This document shows, in pieces, positions 12,991 through 26,457 of a stretch of 64,000 nucleotides of DNA (within the stretch, counting starts at the first letter, position 1; every line of letters begins with the position of its first letter). Below the pieces are notes generated by a model. It ran no database searches and had not been told where the DNA came from. It worked only from the letters and a program-made list of their open reading frames with translations. The stretch covers positions 1,557,501 to 1,621,500 of the forward strand of contig JABWDB010000048.1 of the NCBI GenBank assembly GCA_019614645.1, read 5' to 3'. The position numbers and the translations under genes are program-made. This DNA comes from Stratiolaelaps scimitus. Its lineage: Eukaryota; Arthropoda; Arachnida; Mesostigmata; Laelapidae.

Positions 12991-15900
12991 GCACGGGGGA
13001 GGACACCATCGTCATATACCGCACAGCACTACAACCTGAAACGGTTACACGGGCAGACGGAGAAATGCTCAGCGACACACGCTGAGCCGAGTCAGACGTT
13101 GCCGGCAGCAGGCACAAAGGCGGGGGTCCGCTTGGCGGATGGAGAACCCCCACCTCCCTCGCCCGCCCCCCCAGCGTGTGCATGAATGTTTACGAACGTG
13201 CATCTTGCATCACGTGCGCGCGAATACAATGACTGTGCATGTGTGTGTACATCTTCTGCTGAGCTTATATATGCATGAGCGTGTTGCCTGTATTCGCGGA
13301 TTTTGCCGGGCCTCAATCGGTTCATAATTCCACATCGTACGCGTGGCCGACCGAGTCTCGGGCACCCTGCTCGCAAATCGAGAGAGGAATGGATGTTAGC
13401 ACTGTTGCGAGTGCTAACGGTCCCCCACGGGTGCTTGCACAGCGGACGGACGCACAAGGAGAGTGGGAGGAACGATGCTCGCCAGCGACGTCGAAAACGT
13501 TGTGCGGCAAAACGGTTTTTTTTTCCGCGCATTGTTATGCTTCAGAAGGGCGGGAGAGCAAGCGACGAAGGAGGAATGGGATACAGGAGCTTTGCCCATA
13601 ATCCGCAAGGTCTGTAAGCGGCCGACTGCGGTTATGCGATGTCCATCGGCGTAAAGCTACCAACGGCCACCGAGGAAGAAGATCGGTGGAAGAGAACAGA
13701 GAGGCTACACGCCCCCCGCTGCATCGGCTACAGAATAATGAAACACCAAGAGAGAGACTGCTCAGCACGAAGGGCCTACTTGACGTCTTTCGAGGGTCGA
13801 CTTCGCCCCGATCTGTAGGGAGTCGTGGCGATAGCGTGGTGGGGATAATCGTCTTGGTATAGTTTGGTAAAGGCAGTAAAATTCTCAATGGTTGTTTGTG
13901 CTCACGGGAGAATTGGAGCACATTTCGACGATGGCCCTTTGCAAGGATGTTTTTGTTGGACAGTTTTACAGGGCAGCAACTGTAGCTAACGAAGCTGTTC
14001 GCGAGAACTAATCACTTGAAGCTGAATAGGCCCGTCGTATGGGGTAAGTCATATTTTTCAAAGATCTAATATACGATGATGTCAGTGAGTACAGTTTTGT
14101 CTCCCTTTCCATATCTAGACAATCAAAATTTCTACCGTATCCCTCGGTACCGCCATAAGCGAGGGTGATGTTTACAATGGAAACCATATTGAAGCTGCGC
14201 AGAGATTATCATTCACATAAACAAAGTATTGAATGCAAATTTGAATATGCAATATGGAAAACGATTTTGTACATTTGCTCTATATGCTGACTGTATGGAA
14301 ATATCTCAGATTCATAATGCTACAATGTGGTATATCTCGCCTACGAGACGCGCGTACTCGAAGAGGCAGTTCGCTCTCATAGCCCACAAATGGACTTTAT
14401 TGTCTTTTGTAAACGAACATTTCTGCACAGAACAAAAGCATACATTTTCCTTTTCACAGGGAAATAGCATCCGAAGGAAAAAGTGCTCAGACCGTTTCCT
14501 AATCTAGAAAACGCAATTCATTAGTCTTTTCATCTAGCTAAACCGCATGCGATCGCGCTGTTGAAAGAGGCTCCATTTGCGTGTTGGGTGGCTGTCTGCT
14601 GGCAGGGCGATGGTTCATTCCAGTCGTGTGTGAAGACGCAGAAAGACCCCCCAGCCCCCCCCTTCTGCAACTCCGATGCAAGCGAACCCCCGACGCTCGT
14701 GGAAGAAGCCGTTGCCTGCACCCGCTGCCATTGCGCCGCTAAAGTCGGGGCCTGGTGGTAAAGGATTGGCTTTATTAAACCTGCCCTCTACCCATTCCCC
14801 CATACAGACTAAATACCTCGGAGGCATTCTACTCGTTTTTTTTTTTGCGCCCACGTTCCCCATTTTCTTGTGGGCCAGACGCCCGCGCCGACGCCGCTCC
14901 CGAGTCGGCCATAGGCGTACACCAGCTATGTTATACAGTAATATAGCGAAACGCCTGCTTACTGTGCCCCTTCCCTCATCCGCGTTCTCCGTCACAGTCC
15001 GTCGGAGAACAGCGGAACAGGCCCAGAGTAGGAGGAGACGAGGAGAGGGAGGCGGCGTAGACGCCATGGAGGTTGAGGGTGAACTGAGCGCCCTGTGCAA
15101 TATGTGCTGAACCCGTCCAGCGTCAGGAACACCAGCAGCCACAGCAGCAGCAGCAGCAGTCGGCGGCGGCGGTGTTGGCGGCATAGGACTTTCGTCCAGA
15201 GTAGCACAGCATAATACTACTCTCTCTCTCTCTCCCTGTGCTGAGGAGGCTCTCTCTCTCGTATCAACGCAGTGCTCGCCTTGCCACGCGCGGGGACCAA
15301 CTTGGCAATTGCCTTCGTCCGAGAAGCGGCATCTGTTCAAAGCGGGCCAACATCTTTGCTTTCCCTAACTGGCTATCCAACGAGACAACTTTTTCGGCTG
15401 GGCAGGCAAGGCTCTTTTCTTCATCGTTCGGTTCGTCTGTGCCGCGGTCGCCGTCATGTACCTGGCCTACCAAGGCCACCGACACTTGCAGCGATGCAGA
15501 TAGGCTGAAAGTAGCTGTACCCCGCTTCTGCAAGGGGTTGTAAATGATGTTTTGTTAACCCTACACGCCTTTTTCTATGGGAAAAAGTCTCTGTGAGATG
15601 CTGCTCCTTTTCAAGCTTGGGGGATATATCTATTGTTCGTAATAATTGTATGTGCGAGTTATGTGGATGACTAATCTACTACTACTAGTATTAGTATTGA
15701 TTGCAAGATGATGATCACGCATTTCGTAATGCGCGTAAGACTCTTCGGCGAATCGCTGGTATTGAGGGGGTCGATCGGAAACGAATCATCTAAGTCGGGT
15801 CTGAGGTTATTGGCCTACGACTTTGAACTGTTAGGGTGTGGGCAGTACGGGGTGGTCGAGAGGCCGCACCTAATTTAAGGCGATCAGAACAGCTGTGTGG

Positions 15901-17195
15901 CTTTCGGGATACCGTGTACCAAGGTGGGATCTCCCACTTGATAAGATCAAGTTGCGTATTGGAATATATAGAATAATATTGCACATACAACTATTGAAAA
16001 TTTGGTACCTTTGATTCGGAAGATCATCGCTCGAAAATAGATTTAGTCGTCCTCTCTTGTTTAAATAGACCTAACCCACTAGTGCGTGCTATACGTGCAG
16101 CAACGTATTAGCCACGAATTAAAGCTATTCTATAATATATTAGGTCGTCTGCCAGCGGAGAAGTGAACCGTGAGGCGTAAGGCACAGATCGCCTACGAGC
16201 GCTGGCCTTTTATCGAAGCTGAAGCAGTTGAATCGACGTTGCCTGTATGTTATGTGAATGACACTGTTCGCAGGCTCAAAGGTCCTAGCAAACGCCACCG
16301 CCCCATTGGTCCTAGTCGTCGTCGTCGTCGTCGTATTGAATTGCGCTGACGGGTCGTTGGCCAACCGTTATCAAGCCATTGTGGTCGTATCAACTTCACG
16401 TGCGGGCGCCGCAGGCTAAGCGCAGGCAAAGGGAGGACGAACGAGCTCCCGGGGGTTCGCGTAGGGGGACGGGGGTTGCTGGGGACAGCAGGGTGCGAAG
16501 AAGATGCAGAGTGACGAAGACCCAAGCGAAGTCGTCCTGTCGTCAGCCTCTTTCTCTATCTCTTGCCTTCTCTCTCTCTATTTTTCTCTCCACTGCTTCT
16601 GTCGGGTGGCTGGTGACGCGAACAGCGCTGCTTGGCGAGTTTCTTCGTGGATCGGGTTCTGACAGGTTGGCAAGGTATTGTCCTGGAGTCGCTATCTTGC
16701 GGTAACACTCGATATATTCTCAAATTGCTCTCGGTTACTGGTCCGAGCCGTGCTGGTCCGAGCTATTCTTCGTGGCGAGTACCACTTCTGCCTCCGTGTA
16801 GGAGCCCGTCGCAGGCCTCCCCGAAGAGTACCTTCCCCACTCACCGGCCACTTGGCCAAGCTGCTCGACGGCGATCGGAGCCCAAGCAAGCGGCGAAGGG
16901 TGCCAAGCTCCCTTGTAGATGCACCCAGCATAGCACCGTGCGTTTCGAGTGTAGGCCCAGCCGCCTGCGTGACACCTCTGCCAAAGGAGTTATAGGTGTC
17001 CTATTCGCGTTGCGTTGGCCGTAATCCTGCGGCGCCAACAACGTCTTTTGTGGCCGGATCAGCACCTATTCCTCTCTCTCTCCTTGTCCCTTTTCCGTAT
17101 CGCCACTTATTCCTCTAAGGCTACCCGCAAGTCTACCTATGGGGTGTCGGCACCCCCAACGACGTCTATGAATTCAACGCATTGTCACTTGGCTA

Positions 17196-17235
<40 letters not shown>

Positions 17236-18960
17236 GGAGTCTGTGAGGACCCTTGCAGATCTCGGTCTGGAGTTAGGCTGCCAATCGGCCGGCAGGCCGT
17301 ACGCTTCGTCGAGGCACCGCCTTGCTCAGCCGACGAGCGCCTCGTCGTCGTTGTCCCACGTCGACCCTCGGGCGACTCCACTTCCAGCAAGGCCCAATCG
17401 AGCGCAACCGCAGAGAGTGAGAGAAAAAGGGACATGGTGACTTTCAGAGGGAAACGGAGCAGAGCTCGCTCGCAGAAGCTTCAGCTGCTGTGTGTATGAG
17501 GGCAGGGCTGTCCGCCAATGAATGACTGGATGAATGAATAGGATCGAGGAGCTTCTTTTTTTTCGCCCTTTATTAAACACTGTTCATTCATTCGGTCTTG
17601 AGGTAGAAGAGTCGTTGGTGACGGCTTGGCCGCCGCCGCCGCCAACGACCGTCGACTACTGCCATCGCTCCCGTCCTCATTGATTCATTGAACGCAGGCA
17701 CAAGCGTAGCGGGCCAGCGCCAAACCTTCGGCTGTGCACCTCCTAAAGCCGCCGCCCCCTTCAATTCTCCATTGGCTACATCAGGGGGCGGGCGAGCGAG
17801 AGAGAGAGATAGAGAGGCCAGCTGGCCGCCCACTCGGCCAGGCTGTCTCGTTTCTACCATTGGGCTTCTTCACAGTCAACGAACTCCAGCAAGCAGCTTG
17901 GCTCACCCGCGCCGTGTGTGTGTGTGCCTAAAGACACTGCCGTCATTGACGCCGGTTCACAATGGCGCTCGTGGAGAGGCCGGCCTCTACAAAATAAAAA
18001 GGAGCGGTTCCTCGCAAAAGAGCACACCTAGGCAAATATATCGGTATACCATCCACGGGCACTCGTTCGTGCGGGTCTCTAATTTCTCGCGAGCTATCCG
18101 TATTACGCTGACTTCGAACAAAAAAAACACTAACGATGAAAAGCTATTGAGCACACCCTCGGTGATATTCCCGGCAGCGATGACGCCTTTTCTCATTGTA
18201 GTTCTTGCGGCACCATGCTGGCACTGCATTATATTCCACAGTTTGTGATCACTGGTTCATTGCTTGCGACTGTCTGTGGTTAGCGAGTCTCCAGGCGGCA
18301 CATATAGCATTGTGCCGCCCAGCGGAGATGGACTCCTCGGGCAGGAAGGATGTGTTTGGGGCTGGGAGCTGGGCTATGTCTTGGGCTCGTGTTTCCTGCA
18401 GCGTCCCCGCCGCAGCCTCTTTAGGTCTCCCAGTCTCTATCTCTCAAACACAGACCGACAGACACCTACTTTTCCTCAATTTCTTCGTATTTCCCCGCTG
18501 GCGAGTCCCCCTCCGATTCATTCAGGCCGCTTCCGAGACGGGGTGGTCCCGCCTTACCGGGTCTCACTACCGGAGTGCCCGTAACTCAAATTGTCCAGCC
18601 TTAACATCTTCTGCGTTCTCCCACCGCGTCGACGGCAAAGTCGGAATGACGAGCGGTGAACACGAGAATGGCGTAAAACCCTTGCTATTACAGTCAGTGG
18701 AGTCAAACTCGCTTGCCGACTTCGATGGCTGGCTAGCTAGCAAGAGGCGGGGACCGGCCTCCATCAGTGGCAGATGGCCTGTTCCTTGGCCGGCAGAGAC
18801 CACTGACTCAGCAATGGGAGTTTCCGGAAGAGGCGGGCCAGACCACCACCACCACCCACTCTTTGCGTGTTTCGCGCATCAACCCTCGATGAACGTTCGT
18901 AGTCATACCGTGTACTGTAGGTGCTGCAGTGCTGTGCTAAACGAAGGTAGGGCCATGTAG
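12991..18960. other. Extended GC-rich, simple-repeat-rich region
   Basis: A chain of GC-rich blocks with AT-rich gaps near 13.9-14.5 and 15.6-16.2 kb. It contains CAG/GCC runs near 15141-15175, a CT run near 15221-15260, a GTC run near 16315-16335 and a (GA)n run at 17199-17236. Open frames reach 251 codons (about 18205-18960) but overlap others on both strands, lack a good ATG start and show no domain. I cannot define exons here. Confidence 0.45.
17199..17236. repeat. (GA)n microsatellite
   Basis: Almost pure GA dinucleotides, ending in a slightly interrupted GA-rich flank. Confidence 0.9.
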
Positions 18961-19439
18961 GTGACTTCGAACGACAATAGTCGACGGACTCTAACGACGA
19001 ACACGCATGAATTCGTAAAAGTGCTATGCACCAATATATAATAGCTACTGCAGGGAGAACTGCAGGGGAGGCTCGATTCCTTGTTAGAGTCGGACACCGT
19101 AATGCCGGCCGCTGGGTAATGATGGAATGATCGTTCACTGTACAATAGAGCAGAGTCCATGCGAGTGTCAGCTACGGCAGCTACACGAGTGGATTTCGTG
19201 TAGAAGCACATCGGGATTCAGAATGGATAATATTTATTATATGTGGCCCGGTGTTCCCATGAAACCCGGAAGGTTTCTCTACAAGGTCGGGCCAAAATAC
19301 TGGATTTAAATGAATTTTATAATACCATACTGAGTTCGAATAAAGACGCCACTCTATGAGACTTCACTAGTACGTTTGTATTTGTCAACCACAACGAAAT
19401 GTATGCAGCATACGATATACTACTATTTACCATCAGCGC
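18961..19439. other. Non-coding gap
   Basis: No recognised repeat or coding frame. Confidence 0.45.
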
Positions 19440-19565
19440 GGCTGTGAATAGCCTATGGTCGAGTCAGCTTCGAGTCCCATGACGTGGTGACATACAAGAG
19501 AACTTCTTAAGCATTCTAAAAATTGCAGTTCCTTTAATAAACCAATAAACCTTCACCTTTATCCA
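19440..19565 (+). repeat. SINE-1 copy, diverged head
   Basis: B-box-like cttcgagtcccatgacgtgg, then gacatacaagagaacttctt and aagcattct, then the conserved attgcagttcctttaataaa, ending in aaccttcacctttatcc. The head is degraded but the 3' half is well kept. Confidence 0.7.
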
Positions 19566-20960
19566 CTGGACCTCAATATGGGTTATAGATATTCCGCCAC
19601 CTTAGATTGTGTCTCATTCAATCGTGCTAATAAAATGAGTTGAAACTATGATTAAACGGCAACTTGACTGTGAAATAATTCTGTATATACGCATCCTCCG
19701 GATTACGGCGCGTCTTGATGGGTGGGTGTAGCAGCTGCTTTCGGTAGTCTCAACGAGGTCTGTCTACGTTAAGCTGCCACAGCTTTTACCCAAAAGTAAG
19801 GTCTGGCCACCTCAAGCCAATGCGCGGATGGCTTGCTTGCAGGAAACCTTTGCAGAAGCATGTATAGGTATAGGAGACATCCTTTCCCCCGGGCGCAGTG
19901 GGAGAGGCTCTCCTCAAGATGGCAAACGGATCTCTGTAAAGTGAGACCCTGCCTGCTCGCTTTGCGCTGCTGGGATGTCAACACCCCAGGGCGGACGAAG
20001 GGTGCCGACCTCTAACCCCCCCTCGCCTTCGCCGCTTCGTACAATATATACCGTTCCCCAGCGATCCCCCCCCCCCCCCCCAAGTACAGCCGGCCTAATC
20101 TCTCTGACACTGGTGGCAGTAACAGCGGAGGTAGTTGAAGAATCGTCCTGACACGCCGCTCAGGCGGTAAGTGGACAGCGGGGTTCGCTTCGCCGAGACC
20201 CCCGACCGCCAGGGTGTCCCTCGCCCGATGCTCCGCTACACAGTAGTAGTAGTGGTAGGGGTACTAGCAGCAGTAGCTGGCGACGCCACCTCGAAAGGCA
20301 CCTGCAACGATCGAGGGGACTCTGTCGCCGTCGAGATAGATTGCTAGCGAGATAGGAGTCGACGGCCGACGGGGGGGTCCAGCCGTGCGGAGATCAAGCG
20401 GCAGCATCCTAGCGAGAGGTGCGGAAGCGACCCACCTTCGCGGGCACACCGAGAGCGGCGAGCGCATCAAGCATCGGAGTAGCAACAGCAGCGACCGTTA
20501 TCCCAATGATATCGGATGACCATCCGCCGACGACGACGTCGCCGCCTGCAACAATCGTCTATCAGGGTCCGAGATGTAAAATATTTTCTGTGTTCTTCAG
20601 CAGCCAGGTTTCATTGGCGCCTGTGAGTTGGCCTCGATTATGGCTAGCTACAGAAGGATACGAGAGAGAGAGCGCGGAGGGTGGAGTTGCTGGTTTACAG
20701 TGTCAATATCGATCCATTGCTGCTCGGGTCACCGTAAGAGGACCTTATCCCTTCCCGTATCTCTTCCCGACGGAGAGATGCACCGAAGGAGGATACTGCT
20801 GACTGACAAATTCGTGCGAGAAAGTGCTGACCGGCGAATTAATGAAGGTGAACGACTGGGACAGATCAAAATGTTCTATTCTAAATCTGTTATAACAGCA
20901 TACTAATATGTCATGTTATCTACTGATCTATATTGAATTGTCCTATATCATATAATAGAA
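19566..20960. other. GC-rich block, partly unassigned
   Basis: From about 19730 to 20860 the composition is GC-rich, with a C homopolymer near 20068-20081. Frames are short and unrecognised. A polypyrimidine-AG at 20600 followed by GTGAGT at 20623 mimics a 22-base micro-exon but is unsupported by any reading frame. Confidence 0.4.
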
Positions 20961-21033
20961 TAATCAGTGATGGAATTAGGGACAGGGTATCATTGCCACC
21001 TCCGAGTGAGGCGGTCGCATTGCCTTAGCGTTG

Positions 21034-21035
<2 letters not shown>

Positions 21036-21120
<85 letters not shown>

Positions 21121-21130
21121 ATATATATAC
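21036..21130. repeat. Long (TA)n microsatellite
   Basis: About 95 bases of almost uninterrupted TA with one G and a slip near the 3' end. It is the longest TA run in the window and a likely cruciform-forming, length-variable site. Confidence 0.95.
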
Positions 21131-22620
21131 TACTGAGAAAATAATCATTATAGATTTATTTTTTCAGTTGCAGTTATCTAATGACCAGAACACCGCCTAT
21201 GCGAGACTAACTAAACGTTGACAGTTTCGAGAACTTTTATTGTCTCCCTTTCCGAAAATGCAATACATACTTCGATAGAAAGGTACATATATTAAAGAAA
21301 AAAAATCTCTATAGATGACCATGCATATTATACTAAAGCTGCAAATCTGCCCCTCACCTGCATATCTTAAGCCTCTCAATCTTGCGCATGGCATTGACAT
21401 ACGCTGCTCCCGTGAGACGCCATCAAGTCCACCATGTCCGTTCTGACAGAGCTATCAAGCCTGTCTGTCTCGTGGCTTGGCGAGACTCGTCTTTGTCTCG
21501 CTTCTTTGTTTGACAACGAGACAAAATAGCAACGAGAACTGCGCCTTCATCGACGCCATTTATGACGGCGTCCCAGACCGTCTCAGTGTGCCCGTTTACG
21601 ACAATGAAGGCGGTGTCGGTGGCGGCCATATTTCGTTGAGTTTCGCCGCCGTCTAGGCTAGCCACGTATGCTTACGTTGGACGCTGAATAGTGAGGGTCT
21701 TTTGGGTGTAGGGCCCGATGTCCTGATAGGCCCGACGGATGGCTGTTACGTATGACGAGATGATGTACATATGTTACCGGTTATGTTCGCTCTCCATGAC
21801 GGTCTCCGCTTGCTGCATTCCCACATTCGTACGCAGGAACAACAACGAGGGCAGAGCGACAAGCATAGAGGAAAAATACGAGAGGGATAGCCATTGGAAT
21901 CGTAGGCGTTAGGGCAGGTCTGCTTTGACGTATAAAGTCGTTCTAGCAGGCGTCGAAACGCGGCGATTTAGTGCTTGACCCCATGATGCCTAAGTGGACA
22001 TAACGTTGACCAGCGTCTTCTTTATGCGTCCTATACGCCTATACGATGCCCTCCTTGCGCCAAGCCATGCCGGACGGCTCGACAGTGTTTTGTCAGTCGA
22101 CGAAATTTGAGAATACAGACGAGCCGACGCCGGCCGACCGCACTTGGGTGACGGCGAATAGCTCAACGATATCCACCAAGGGATCGGGGTGCAGATCACT
22201 GCGTGGATAGGTGCGAGATTATACGAACGTGCGACGTGACTTCGCAGACATGAGGCCGCTGGCCGTCTGTCCCTCTCTCTTCACAGGGAGCATCTTAAGC
22301 CCACACTTGCTTCCGTGCGTCTCCTTCAAGCTGCGATCTTCCCAGCTGGTTTTTTCCGCTTCGGATGAACGAATAGGTCGGGACGGGATGAGGGGCCGCC
22401 GACGCCAGTCAACGGCCATGGTGTCGTTGGTAGGAAGAGATTTCCCTGCGCTGGGAACAGGGAATAAGCGACGGGCATTGCTTACTTTACAGCTCTGGCC
22501 TAGCGTCGTCCTGCGCAAAGACCTCCTTGACGCGAGCGAAGAAACAAAAGCTAAGAAAAGGCTTGAGGTTGACGCCCGCAGAAGGAAAACAGTAGGGAGA
22601 CATAAATGATGTCGGTTGAA
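21131..22620. other. Unassigned stretch with mid-size open frames
   Basis: From about 21400 the DNA is GC-richer and carries open frames of 70-132 codons on both strands, for example minus 21665-21423, plus 22211-22609 and minus 22518-22219. Their translations are not low-complexity, but I recognise no family, no shared splice signals and no transposon domain. A decayed mobile element or small exons are both possible. Confidence 0.3.
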
Positions 22621-24130
22621 GTGAACGTGTATGAAATTCGTAACGTCCCGTCATATCATGCATTCGGTGTCCATCGATAGATGGTGTGCTCAACGCTCAC
22701 TGAAACGGGTCGCAGCTCCCGCAGGGTGATGTATACAGATATCGTTGAGCTGGTGTAAAGTAAAATGGCATACGGCTTAGATTTCGGTTCGCGGTTATCA
22801 AGCTGTCCTTAACTGTTCATCCGAGCTAGCTTACATTAGGGCGATAAAGGCAGATTCATAAGCGAACAAGAATTGCTACCATAGTCACAAAGTAGTTATA
22901 CACATGATGGCATTGATATACACGTGAGAGAATAGTTCCCACATGTGCAGTCAAACGGGAAGAGTGAACTCACTCTATTGCGGTCAACATGCCCCATCAC
23001 ATATGACCACATGGATAAGTCCTCTTCAAGCGACGAAGACCATGGTTGTACCGGTGCCAGCGAGCACCTCCACTACGGCAGCTGCGCATGCGACAACTAG
23101 CAGCTGCCGTAGCCAGCACAATTTCTGCTTCACCCGACTGCTACTCTGACCTTTCCATCCGGAACACAGCGCAGTAATTGGGAGCGCAACGCAGCCGTCG
23201 CGCGTCCCGGCACACCTCAGAATCTCCAGGGAAATGAACCTCTCTATTAACATATCAGCTGGCCGTTGCCTAACCCGGCCACTGTCGGTTTGTGTCTATC
23301 GATACCAACGGGCCAACCATCGGACGGGGCCTGCTCGTGTACCGGCTTGATCGACCTAGAGGAAACCTTCGGCAGCAATTTCAAAGCAATTTTGAGATCG
23401 CTTCCACGCGAGGCGCTACTCGTCATTCGCTATTGGTAGGAACGGCTTTACGAGAAGACCCCGAACAATTGCTATGCGCTGTCCATGGGTGTAGCGATTC
23501 CGATTCTTAAATGAACTAAAATGCAATAAGCTGCGTCAATATGTGAATATTGTGAAATAAATGAATGCGAACGATATTGAACCCAGCGACATGCCAGATT
23601 CAACCTTTCTAGTTCGTCGATATTCAGAGGCAGTTGATATACTTCAACAGGCAATGTAGATATGATACTGATGTGCGTAGTGAGCCCGGAATTCACCGCA
23701 AGTGTATGCACCAGCAGCAATTTTGGCATTTATGATATTCTCGAGTAGATTTCTGTCGAATTCGAAAATTTCCAGAGAAACAACTCTTTTAAATGTGGCC
23801 GAATAACACATGCATGCGGTGGACACTGGAGTGAGCCTCTACACATGGCGTTCATGCAGCGTTGTACCTGTTCGAGTTATATGCATTGACGCACCATCAA
23901 AATGTTGAAATTAATCATCCTCCTGAGACTGAAGAGGTGGTGATGGTAATGCTCGGAAAGGTTCGTCACTAGCTAGGTAGGCATATTGGTTGAGAAGGCT
24001 CTAGGCCTCCGTTCAACAAGATTAACAGGAACTTCTCGGTAAAACTGGAAATTGAAGGTTGTTAAGAAATCACCGCCACGGACCTGGCCGATGCTCCTGG
24101 ACAGTGCAACGTATAAGAATCCGCAAGTAA
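22621..24130. other. Non-coding stretch with a short perfect inverted repeat
   Basis: Holds a 12-bp perfect inverted repeat at 23073-23084 / 23101-23112 with a 16-base spacer. Otherwise there is no recognised gene or repeat. Confidence 0.45.
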
Positions 24131-24235
24131 AAAGGTAAAGGTAAACGATTTATTGGTTTAGTAAATGAACTACAGTTTGCTACAATGCTTAAGAAGTTCT
24201 TTTTATAGAGACAGATTGGTGCTGACTCGCCCGCA
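24131..24235 (-). repeat. SINE-1 copy (3' part)
   Basis: In reverse orientation it starts with the hexamer tail aaaggtaaaggtaaac, then tttattggtttagtaaatga, actacagtttgctacaatgc and ttaagaagttc. The tRNA-like head is missing or too diverged to see. Confidence 0.65.
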
Positions 24236-24727
24236 GCCAGTTGAGTCACCCGAGCGTTTTGCCCACCTCTGCTAGCACTCTGACCAATAGTCGATTAGCA
24301 GAAGGGAGAAGGGCGCAGTTAACGGACGAACTGACCTATGGTTGAAACAGAGAGAAACACCAAATTCGAGCTAAAAAAGAAGCTGATTCATGAATGCAAT
24401 TTCTCTAATGGATCCATAGGAAACAGGCGGGCGGGCGGGGGGAGGCTACGCTGTGCTTCAATGGGCTTCTTCTTATATTTCTAGCCCATACCCTTGACTA
24501 CATCGATACTCGGGGAAGGCATAGAACAAAAAGCCGCCTACGGTATGATCTTCTTCCGTGTCGGCATAGCGAACATCAATGTAAGCCACTATTAACATGT
24601 ACCTCGTTACGCTGTAGAGGAAATGCACGCCGAAATCTAACATATATTATCTATATGCCATATTACAGTATGATTTACAAAAAAAAACCTGCACTAAAGC
24701 TACTTAGGGAGGATAAATGACCTCAGT

Positions 24728-24905
24728 GCCGTAGTGGGCGAATTCGCGTGCGTCCGCCTCGCAATCGGACGAGGCACATAGGTTCGATCATACGCGTTCG
24801 ATTCCCACCGTTGCTCATTTGCAGTTCAACACGGGTCTCTCCGAAGCCTTATGCCGAAAGCAACTGTGGACTTACTGTTAAATGTTTATGGCTAGGAGTG
24901 AGCCC
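24728..24905 (+). repeat. SINE-2 copy with tRNA-like head (reference copy)
   Basis: The head gtagtgggcgaattcgcgtg is followed by a 6-bp arm (cgtccg ... cggacg, loop cctcgcaat). A B-box-like gttcgattcccac comes next, then catttgcag and the SINE-2 body cttatgccgaaagcaactgt. Four other window copies share this body, three of them inverted. The layout fits a tRNA-derived SINE distinct from SINE-1. Confidence 0.65.
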
Positions 24906-24956
24906 GGGAAATGTATTTTTTTCTAGTATAAATCATCATATCATCAGATCATAATC

Positions 24957-25012
24957 AAATGTTTATTCTGCAACTGCAATATACATACATATGTTTAAGT
25001 TCTCGGTAAAAA
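24957..25012 (-). repeat. SINE-1 partial copy
   Basis: Recognisable as gtttattctgcaactgcaat and tgtttaagttctcggtaaaa in reverse orientation. It lies just downstream of the SINE-2 reference copy. Confidence 0.5.
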
Positions 25013-26009
25013 AAAAGTAAAAAAGTTGTAAAAAAAAAGTAAAAAGGTTGATTGCACCTCGTTTGGCTATTGCCATTTGACACAAATCTATGACCTCAAC
25101 GCAGTCGAGCAGAATGTGAAGTCAAACAGCCAATACAATATATGTACATATATACACACCACATCCACTGTGATGTGAAATGACCTCGTATTATAAGCTG
25201 GGAGGAAATATTCGTTTCTACGAATTTCTCGATCGTATGATTCTACCGAATTTCCATTTAAGATCCAGTGGCACTCATTCAGCGAATGATACAAGAACAA
25301 CACTCGCTTCGCTCCTCGGCAGCACAACTCTTATTGCTATGATTAAAATGTACACGATAGACATAAATGCGTACATTAATACCATAGTCAGCCGGCCTCC
25401 AGCTAACTGAGGCAGACATCCGCTTGAGGTGCAGCACTTGACGGGGCGGACCGGTTACGAAAAGGATTAGAGCAAGTGAGTAACAGTGAGCGAGGGTGGA
25501 ATTATTATTATTATTATTCATACAAGCGGAGTGACTGTCGGAACTCACTTAGTGAGCTTATCCAAAGCATACCTAGTGAGCTCTAGGGAGAGCAACAACA
25601 CAGAAACATCAGGAATATTGGTTTTTTTTTGTTCTATTTAATCGGAAAGCCCTGCCCCATGGCCATAACAACCCGCCATTTGTATTATAAAAGAGGTCGC
25701 TTCTTCCGCTCGAATTCACACACACACGCTGCAGACAAGCAATGCACCGACAATACGACAACAACCGTTACTACTGGGCCATCATGTGGGAGACATCCGC
25801 TTCAATAAATCAGGGGGCGATTGGCACGGGATGAATAAAAAGCTTAATGGGAAGGATTGACGTAAAGCTTCCAGGCACCACTCGTAACAAGGGCCTAAGC
25901 AACTGGGCTATATACATAATGTGCTTGCCTTCCTTTAATCATTTTTTTCGCAGTTCGATGCATAAGTCATGTAAATCAACATTGAACTGCTCTAATTTCG
26001 ACCAGAATA
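25013..26009. other. AT-rich non-coding stretch
   Basis: Contains an ATT run near 25499-25519. No recognised gene. Confidence 0.5.
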
Positions 26010-26130
26010 TTCAACAAGGTTTTCAGGCTGACTCTCAGCTAACAGTTAACGTCCACGGTACAACTGCTTTTAGCATTGCTTCGTAAGAAGGGTCCCTTTT
26101 AAATACAAATGTGCAACGGTGGGGATAGAG
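26010..26130 (-). repeat. SINE-2 copy, inverted
   Basis: Reads gctgactctcagctaacagt, then acgtccacggtacaactgct, then cttcgtaagaagg and aaatacaaatgtgc. This is the reverse complement of the SINE-2 body order. Confidence 0.6.
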
Positions 26131-26457
26131 AATATTCAGAAGATTAGATAAGCTCTATATATATATATATATATTTGTAATTATTCTGCTACTGTGTATA
26201 TATTTTACTTGTCAATAATTGTGTTAAAGATCGACGATTATACCTGTATATATTGTTAAACTTTGAATAGCGGGCAATTATAGCAATAGTTGTCAGTCGA
26301 CTGCCACAGGTCTCTGTCACCGGGACTAAATATGCGCACCGGACTGTGGTGTGCCTGGTTTTTACAATTATTTTATTTTATTTTTTCAGATTGTCCTGAC
26401 TGTGTTCTAATTCAGATTATCCTGACCTTGTTTTATACACACCTTTATCATATTTTT
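26131..26457. other. AT-rich spacer
   Basis: Contains a short (TA)n run near 26155-26174. No gene seen. Confidence 0.5.

Noticed and set aside
14615..15340. 241-codon minus-strand frame
   Set aside because: Low-complexity Pro/Ala/Ser segments come from CAG/GCC runs, and competing frames occupy both strands.
18205..18960. 251-codon plus-strand open frame
   Set aside because: It starts with a non-ATG codon, overlaps open frames on the other strand, lies in GC-rich DNA with few stops and has no recognisable domain.
20601..20622. 22-base micro-exon between a strong acceptor and GTGAGT donor
   Set aside because: No reading frame or neighbouring exon supports it; such pairs occur by chance.
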